Positions 59,392 through 64,000 of a stretch of 64,000 bases of DNA are shown piece after piece (positions within the stretch are counted from its first letter, which is position 1; every line of letters starts with the position of its first letter). Source of the DNA: Salinithrix halophila (GTDB lineage: Bacteria > Bacillota > Bacilli > Thermoactinomycetales > DSM-45169); assembly GCF_042650125.1 (NCBI RefSeq), contig NZ_JBHSAP010000018.1, forward strand, positions 186,001 through 250,000, written 5' to 3'. Both the position numbers and the translations under genes were made by a program. The notes under the pieces were generated by a model. That model saw only the letters and a program-made list of their open reading frames with translations. It made no database searches and was not told the DNA's origin.

Positions 59392-60417
59392 ATGAAAGTT
59401 GTCATTCCGGTGGCATCTTTGGAGAGAGGCGGGGGATGCCGTTTCCTGGTTGAGATTGCCAACGCTCTGGTAACCAGGGGTCATGAAACAGAGGTCATTC
59501 TTCCGGACTGGGCTCCGGTGGTTTATCGGGTTCACGCAAAAATTACACGGGTGCCCGAGTTAAAAAAAGAAAACATCCCCTATGGGGACGTCATTCTTCC
59601 TAATTTCTATATCACATATCAGGCAGCCTATGAGGCTTGGCCGGAACAGTGTGTCCGCCTGTGTCAAGGGTTTGAACCCTCCTGGCTCAGCGGCGTGGAG
59701 CGGGAATATGCTCTTTGGACTTACTCGCATGGGGTCCCTGTCATCAGCATCTCCCATTGGCTGGATGAGCAGATCTTTCGCCATGTCGGGCAACGGACGA
59801 CGGTTGTCAATCCGGGAATTGACCCGCAAATCTTTCATCCAGCTTCACATAATATGAAAGAGTCGCCATCCCGCCCCAAAGTGATTCTTTATATTGCTCG
59901 TGATCCGAATGTCGGTTATGCACTAAAGGGGTACGACGATTTTGTAAAGAGTATGCATTTGTTCAAGCAGATGTACAACGGGGATTTCATCATTCACATG
60001 GTCTGCACGGAGAGGGTGTTGCCGCTTCCGGACCTTCCCCACCGGACCTTCCAACCCTCTGATGACCAGGAAATGGCCGACTTGTATCGATCAGCGGATG
60101 TATTTGTCTCCACTTCCTGGGTGGAAGGGTTCGGGTTGCCTCCCTTGGAAGCGATGGCTTGCGGAACGCCTGTCGTTACCACTAATTCCGGGGGTGTGAT
60201 GGACTTTTGCAGTCATTTGGAAAGTGCCTATGTGGTTCCTCCAAAAGATCCTCAAGCCATTGCTGTAGGCATCCGTTCGGTTCTGACAAACCCGAGCCTA
60301 GCCGGGAGGTTAGTCCAAGGTGGTTTTCGGTCTGCCAAAAGATTAACGCTGCTGGCTTATCAGCAAAACATCGTGGCCGCCTTGAAGATGATCCACAGTG
60401 AGCGCCAGTCCCCATAG
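59392..60417 (+). CDS. GT4 family glycosyltransferase
   Basis: This 341-residue GT-B glycosyltransferase has MKVVIPVASLERGGGCRFLVEIANAL at the N-terminus and WVEGFGLPPLEAMACGTPVVTTNSGG near 240 with the EX7E-type pattern. ATG 59392 follows GGGGAGGGG by 7 bases; the frame is open upstream. A TATAAT at 59358-59363 may be its -10, but no -35 is visible. It is the first of three plus-strand genes facing the rest of the glycan locus. Donor and acceptor are unknown. Confidence 0.87.
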   Translation: MKVVIPVASLERGGGCRFLVEIANALVTRGHETEVILPDWAPVVYRVHAKITRVPELKKENIPYGDVILPNFYITYQAAYEAWPEQCVRLCQGFEPSWLSGVEREYALWTYSHGVPVISISHWLDEQIFRHVGQRTTVVNPGIDPQIFHPASHNMKESPSRPKVILYIARDPNVGYALKGYDDFVKSMHLFKQMYNGDFIIHMVCTERVLPLPDLPHRTFQPSDDQEMADLYRSADVFVSTSWVEGFGLPPLEAMACGTPVVTTNSGGVMDFCSHLESAYVVPPKDPQAIAVGIRSVLTNPSLAGRLVQGGFRSAKRLTLLAYQQNIVAALKMIHSERQSP

Positions 60418-60510
60418 CATGAAAAGAGGCGAATCCTTTGGTGGTTATACCTACACCATTGTTTTTCACTCAACATACCTCTAAGCAAAGAAAGGAGAGG
60501 TGGTGCGAAA

Positions 60511-60879
60511 ATGTCTGATCCCCAGGTGAACAATATAACGGTCCAGTCCCACGGAAGCTTTTTCGAAAGGATTCTAAGATGGGTCCGCATTTTGATCGCA
60601 CGAAACAACCAGCGGTTATATCGGGTGATCCGAAACAATCACCGACGGTTGTTCAGGGTCATCATGCAAAGAGTTCAGCTCCTGTTGACGAAAGAGGATC
60701 GTCAGTTGGCCGCTCAATTGCAGGAGTTTGTCGGGCAGAATGTGGAAATCACTACGGCATTCGGTACCGTACAAGGGGAACTAGTCAGTGTCGGAGAAGA
60801 TTTTGCTGAAATCCGAGAGCCTTCGGGAAATATCGTGTTAATTCCGTTTGAAAATTTCGTCTTCATCAACCCTGTCTGA
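60511..60879 (+). CDS. Small protein with an Arg-rich N-terminus and an Sm-like C-terminal domain
   Basis: The 122-residue protein begins with a polar stretch, then an amphipathic Arg-rich helix region (RWVRILIARNNQRLYRVIRNNHRRLFRVIMQRV, about 23-55). A compact beta-rich domain follows (LQEFVGQNVEITTAFGTVQGELVSVGEDFAEIREPSGNIVLIPFENFVFI, about 68-119). The beta domain resembles DUF2642-type Sm-like barrels found in several spore-coat proteins; this is pattern recognition, not a proven match. The ATG has an AAGGAGAGGTGG site. The gene is followed after 18 bases by a second, shorter Sm-like gene. Confidence 0.75.
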   Translation: MSDPQVNNITVQSHGSFFERILRWVRILIARNNQRLYRVIRNNHRRLFRVIMQRVQLLLTKEDRQLAAQLQEFVGQNVEITTAFGTVQGELVSVGEDFAEIREPSGNIVLIPFENFVFINPV

Positions 60880-60897
60880 TCAAAAGGAGGTGGATGT

Positions 60898-61095
60898 ATG
60901 ACACTCTCTCAACGGTTACGAGCGTTTATCGGCTCACAGGTACAAGTCATGACTGCCGCCGGCATGGTGACGGGAAAGTTGGTCGCTGTGACCGCGACTA
61001 CTATTGATGTTGAAACCAGTGCCCCTCCCGGATATCCTCCGACGGTAGTAACTATTAACATCAATATGATCGGGTTTATTCGGATTCTAGTTTAG
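60898..61095 (+). CDS. Small Sm-like (DUF2642-like) protein
   Basis: This 65-residue protein consists of a single beta-barrel-like domain: RLRAFIGSQVQVMTAAGMVTGKLVAVTATTIDVETS, then a Pro-rich turn and VVTININMIGFIRILV. It aligns in layout with the C-terminal domain of the gene just upstream (IGxxVxVxTxxGxVxGxLVxV). ATG 60898 has a perfect AAAAGGAGGTG site, implying high expression. Its last 20 bases overlap the end of the convergent glycosyltransferase gene. A coat or RNA-binding role is possible but unproven. Confidence 0.78.
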   Translation: MTLSQRLRAFIGSQVQVMTAAGMVTGKLVAVTATTIDVETSAPPGYPPTVVTININMIGFIRILV

Positions 61096-62437
61096 GTTTT
61101 TTGATCCGGTAGCGTTTGAGGAGCCAGTCTCTCCATGAGAAGTAGTGTTCCGCATTTCGTTTGGTGATACTGTCGGGGTGGAGGCGGACATGATAATGAA
61201 AGCCGGGGATATAGCGGATTCGATGGGTTTCCAGCAATTTCGCCACCAGCCGGATATCTTCGTATAACCTCCCACTGTGAATCGGGTCTACCGGCCACCC
61301 ACCGATTTGCAGGAGAGTTTCCCGTCGGTAGATCCTTGGGCCGACAGGAGTCAAGTCATTCAAATAGTGGGACAACGAATGGATGGAGTGCCCTTCTCGT
61401 TGATGGCGAAGGTCTAGCTTCCCGGATGGATTCTGATGCCAGTAGGCTCGATCCCCGTAGAGGAGAGCCACGTCTTCCGGTAAACCTTTGAAGGATCGAA
61501 CGGCCCATTCCAGAGCTCTCGGCCCGAGCCAATCATCGGCGTCCAGTTCAAATAACCAGTCTCCCCGTGCTACTCGCAGGCCCTCATTCAGTGCATGCAC
61601 TTTTCCTCGATTGTGCGGGAGGGAGATCAACTGGATCCTCGGGTCGCTGAACTTACGGATTTCTTTTTTTGTTTCATCCGTCGAGCCATCGTCGACAATG
61701 ATGATTTCGAAATCGGCACAGGTTTGGTAAAGAACCGTCGTCAGTGTCCAGGGAATCGTTTCTGCTCCGTTGTAAACGGCAATTAACACCGAGACAGCAG
61801 GCCTTCCGGCCAGCAATGGGCGGGAGGTGTCCGCCCGGTGGATTGCCTCCAAAAAACGATTTAGCCATGCTTGCTTTTGTTGGTGCCAGAGGGTTGTTTT
61901 CTTGACAGGAAGGTCGATGTCCAGAATGACCCGCCCTTTTTCCGGAGCCGGGAATCTGGACCATACATAGTCTTCTGCTGCTTCGGGAAAAGGCCATTGT
62001 TTTTTCACCGGCCACCCGCCTCGATCGATAAGACGGTCGCGGTTCCAACCATAGAAGCAGAGATGCCCCCTCCGGTCTTCAACACGGATTCCGTTGATGG
62101 CCGGGTTCTCTCGTATAAACTGGTCAAACTTTTTGAGGGAAGTGGAGAGGGGGACAGACCCATATCGGGTCGTCCAAAAAGAACCGATCCATGGTTGTGT
62201 CAATTTGTGGGTGGCTTGGTTCATAGCGCTCCCCCAGTCATTGTCGGAAACGGTAATCCACTGAATTCCCTCGATCCATCCCTGGTATTTTTGCGGAAAG
62301 TGGCTGTCCGGTTGTTCGCTTAAAAGAAAGTGTCCGGGAATGATCCCTGATTTCGTCATGGTCGCCCTATGCGAGAATAAGACTTGCTGAAGTTGGCTCA
62401 TCGATCCTTCATGGCACAGAATCATTCCGAACAACAT
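61076..62437 (-). CDS. GT2 family glycosyltransferase with an unrecognised N-terminal domain
   Basis: This protein of about 453 residues has two parts. The C-terminal 250 residues are a GT-A glycosyltransferase (SVLIAVYNGAETIPWTL, IIVDDGSTDETKKEI, GKVHALNEGLRVARGDWLFELDADDWL with the DxD site, GGWPVDP, EDIRLVAKL). The first 200 residues (TVSDNDWGSAMNQATHKL, PWIGSFWTTRYGS, INGIRVEDRRGHLCFYGWNRDRL) have no family I know. ATG 62437 has a GGGGGGAAG site; ATG 62461 and ATG 62401 are alternatives. Its 3' end overlaps the convergent Sm-like gene by 20 bases. Confidence 0.82.
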   Translation of the reverse strand: MLFGMILCHEGSMSQLQQVLFSHRATMTKSGIIPGHFLLSEQPDSHFPQKYQGWIEGIQWITVSDNDWGSAMNQATHKLTQPWIGSFWTTRYGSVPLSTSLKKFDQFIRENPAINGIRVEDRRGHLCFYGWNRDRLIDRGGWPVKKQWPFPEAAEDYVWSRFPAPEKGRVILDIDLPVKKTTLWHQQKQAWLNRFLEAIHRADTSRPLLAGRPAVSVLIAVYNGAETIPWTLTTVLYQTCADFEIIIVDDGSTDETKKEIRKFSDPRIQLISLPHNRGKVHALNEGLRVARGDWLFELDADDWLGPRALEWAVRSFKGLPEDVALLYGDRAYWHQNPSGKLDLRHQREGHSIHSLSHYLNDLTPVGPRIYRRETLLQIGGWPVDPIHSGRLYEDIRLVAKLLETHRIRYIPGFHYHVRLHPDSITKRNAEHYFSWRDWLLKRYRIKKPKLESE

Positions 62438-62514
62438 ACTTCCCCCCAAAAACAAGAGCATTATCCCACGGAGTCATTGTATGAGTCAGGAGATTATCTG
62501 TTGCGGATATACTA

Positions 62515-62537
62515 TAAACTAGTTTGCCATATAGACT
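62515..62537. repeat. 23-bp intergenic motif, copy 4 of 4
   Basis: The copy fits TAAAC-N-AGTTTG-N6-ARACT and shares an ACTA prefix with copy 3. It is about 80 bases upstream of the reverse-strand glycosyltransferase gene. Confidence 0.7.
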
Positions 62538-62546
62538 ATATTCAAA

Positions 62547-62576
62547 GAAAAGCACAGGATTATTTAGGAATCCTGT
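62547..62576 (-). terminator. Intrinsic terminator after the MurF-family gene
   Basis: A perfect 8-bp stem (62554-62561 with 62569-62576) is followed on the reverse strand by GCTTTTCTTT, 27 bases after the stop codon. Confidence 0.65.
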
Positions 62577-62602
62577 TTCTCCCCCTCGGGAGTTCTCAAG
62601 GG

Positions 62603-64000
62603 TTATGTTAACCGTTGGACAATACGCTCAAAATGTAACTTTCGCGAGGCTTTGAAATAGAGAATCGCATTTTCCGGTGCCTGGGAAAGGAAACGAATCA
62701 GGGCTCTACGGTTGGTGAAGTGGGTGACTTGTCGGGAATCCAACCCATTGGCGATGGCTGCAGAGGCGATCGCTTTAGCTTGGGAGCCAAAGGTGATTAA
62801 CCCATCAAGATTAAGGGAAGCCGCCTGTTTACCGATCTGGGTATGGGCAAAACGGCTGTATTGGCCCAACTCATGCATATCCCCGAGAACTGCGATTGCG
62901 GGCTGGTTACCGGCTATCTTTTTTAATACGCTAAGACCCTCCTGCATCGCTGAGGGGCTGGCATTCCAGGCGTCATTGATCAAGGTGCGTCGCTGTCTAC
63001 CTTGAATGACCTGAAAGCGCATATGGAGGGGACGCATCCGGGCAAGGCCCCGTTGGATGGCGGGAAATGGTACGCCCAAGGAGCGGACGACACCGATTGC
63101 CGCCAAGGCATTGGATACATTGTGCTCCCCAAAGAGCGGGATCCGGAAAGGAAGTCTCCGGCCTTCCACCCGAGCGTAAAAACGCATCCCTTCTTTCGTA
63201 TATTGCAGTTCCTCTCCCTGGATATCGGCCGGTTGGTCGATTCCAAACTTACAGATCGTACCCTGAAAATGGCGTGTGGACAATTGCTGGGACCGGGAGC
63301 AGTCGGCGTTCAGAAAAAGGATACCACCTGGGCGGACTCCGTCGATCATCTCCTGTTTGGCCCGGACAACTTGATCCAAGCCGCCTAAACTGCCGACATG
63401 GGCTTCTCCCACGTTGGTCACAACACCCACATGGGGACGAACAACTTGACATTGCCGGGCAATGTTATGAAGGGAGCTCATGCCCATTTCCAATAGGAGG
63501 ATATCGTCTGCCGGGGATAGGCGCAAAAGGTAAGTGGGCAAATAAAAGAAGGTGTTGAGATTCCCGTGCGTTCGGACGACCCGGTGGGTCTGCTTCAGGA
63601 TCGCATCGACCATTGTGGTGGTCGTACTCTTGCCTGTACTCCCGGTAATGCCGATGACGGGTACCTTCATCTGTTTCCAGTTCCACAGGGCTAGACGCCA
63701 AACGGCTGAGGAAGCACGCGGGACCCGGATGACGGCTACTCTGGTAGGAAGGGGAGGAAGCGGAAGCTCGTTTGGTAGAATGATCGCCGCAGGTGGATTA
63801 TTTTTCAACGCTTCCATCTGTTTGTTCCAAGAAACCAAACGATTGACCAAGAATAGTTGGTTGTGGCAAATCGATTGCCAATATCCCGGATTGACCGACT
63901 GTAATACGCGTTCGGGTTCCCCCCGAACCAGGGTTCCGCCGGTGATACGGGCCATTTCGCTAAGGGTGACGGACTTCGTGGAAACCGCCTCCTCTGTAGG
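62603..64000 (-). CDS. MurF-family Mur ligase (5' end outside the window)
   Basis: At least 466 residues of a Mur ligase: an N-terminal substrate domain, the ATP-binding loop GITGSTGKSTTTTMVDAIL near 115 (counted from the window edge), LLEMGMSS near 170, NVGEAHVGSLGG near 195, then the C-terminal domain (NDAWNASPSAMQEGLSVL, AVLGDMHELGQYS). It matches UDP-MurNAc-tripeptide--D-Ala-D-Ala ligase. An in-frame ATG at 63955 exists, but the upstream frame (VTLSEMARITGGTLV) continues the usual MurF start, so the gene begins beyond base 64000. Placement in a glycan locus suggests a second, specialised MurF paralogue rather than the housekeeping one in the cell-wall cluster. Confidence 0.82.
   Translation of the reverse strand, partial: PTEEAVSTKSVTLSEMARITGGTLVRGEPERVLQSVNPGYWQSICHNQLFLVNRLVSWNKQMEALKNNPPAAIILPNELPLPPLPTRVAVIRVPRASSAVWRLALWNWKQMKVPVIGITGSTGKSTTTTMVDAILKQTHRVVRTHGNLNTFFYLPTYLLRLSPADDILLLEMGMSSLHNIARQCQVVRPHVGVVTNVGEAHVGSLGGLDQVVRAKQEMIDGVRPGGILFLNADCSRSQQLSTRHFQGTICKFGIDQPADIQGEELQYTKEGMRFYARVEGRRLPFRIPLFGEHNVSNALAAIGVVRSLGVPFPAIQRGLARMRPLHMRFQVIQGRQRRTLINDAWNASPSAMQEGLSVLKKIAGNQPAIAVLGDMHELGQYSRFAHTQIGKQAASLNLDGLITFGSQAKAIASAAIANGLDSRQVTHFTNRRALIRFLSQAPENAILYFKASRKLHFERIVQRLT

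Noticed and set aside
1..64000. CRISPR arrays, IS elements, integrases, tRNA and rRNA genes
   Set aside because: No regularly spaced repeats, transposase or integrase motifs, cloverleaf-like segments or rRNA stretches were seen.

Overview
The window is a low-to-mid G+C, endospore-forming Firmicute chromosome (order Bacillales). Sporulation genes (spoVS, cotE, spoVK), a sigma-H-type promoter, a LexA box at recA and GlnR-type boxes all point that way. From about 0 to 39.6 kb the gene order follows the Bacillus backbone pgsA-cinA-recA-rny-ymdB-spoVS-tdh-kbl-miaB-ricA-cotE-mutS-mutL-miaA-hfq-spoVK-hflX-ynbB-glnR-glnA, with lineage-specific insertions. Family Thermoactinomycetaceae is my best guess, from overall protein flavour and the insertions. 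That is inference, not a search result.

Layout. 0-8.7 kb: the pgsA tail, cinA, a DEAD-box helicase, an Fe-S assembly factor (reverse strand), recA-recX, then an SbcD-like nuclease with an SbcC/Rad50-like ATPase divided over three overlapping reading frames. 9-16.1 kb: rny, ymdB, spoVS, an M19 dipeptidase, a 490-bp gene-free segment that looks like a structured RNA, and the two-subunit 2-oxoacid:ferredoxin oxidoreductase. 16.4-22.5 kb: an MBL-fold hydrolase, two convergent paralogues of unknown function, tdh-kbl, a NADAR protein and a membrane protein. 22.7-33.4 kb: miaB-ricA, cotE with an amidoligase-like gene, mutS-mutL, a methyltransferase, miaA and hfq. 33.5-39.6 kb: spoVK, hflX, a PLP enzyme, a DUF456 protein and glnR-glnA. 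39.7-48.9 kb: a CapA lipoprotein, asnS, dnaD, an ATP-grasp/glycosyltransferase fusion, and the ammonium transporter gene followed by a DUF294 nucleotidyltransferase and an exonuclease.

48.9-64 kb is a surface (probably spore) glycan locus, mostly on the reverse strand. It holds nucleotide-sugar enzymes (nucleotidyltransferase, 2-epimerase, two 4,6-dehydratase-type SDRs, a reductase/epimerase), several glycosyltransferases, a glycosyltransferase-sulfotransferase fusion, two small Sm-like proteins and a MurF-family ligase that runs off the right edge. A TPP-riboswitch-controlled thiD-thiE operon sits inside it.

Regulatory signals read directly from sequence include the LexA box and promoter of recA, a consensus-matching sigma-H promoter before spoVS, GlnR/TnrA boxes before glnR and amt, a palindrome filling the promoter spacer of capA, and a 0A-box in the leader of an unknown gene. 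A 23-bp motif occurs with identical spacing in four intergenic regions. No tRNA, rRNA, IS element or CRISPR array was seen.
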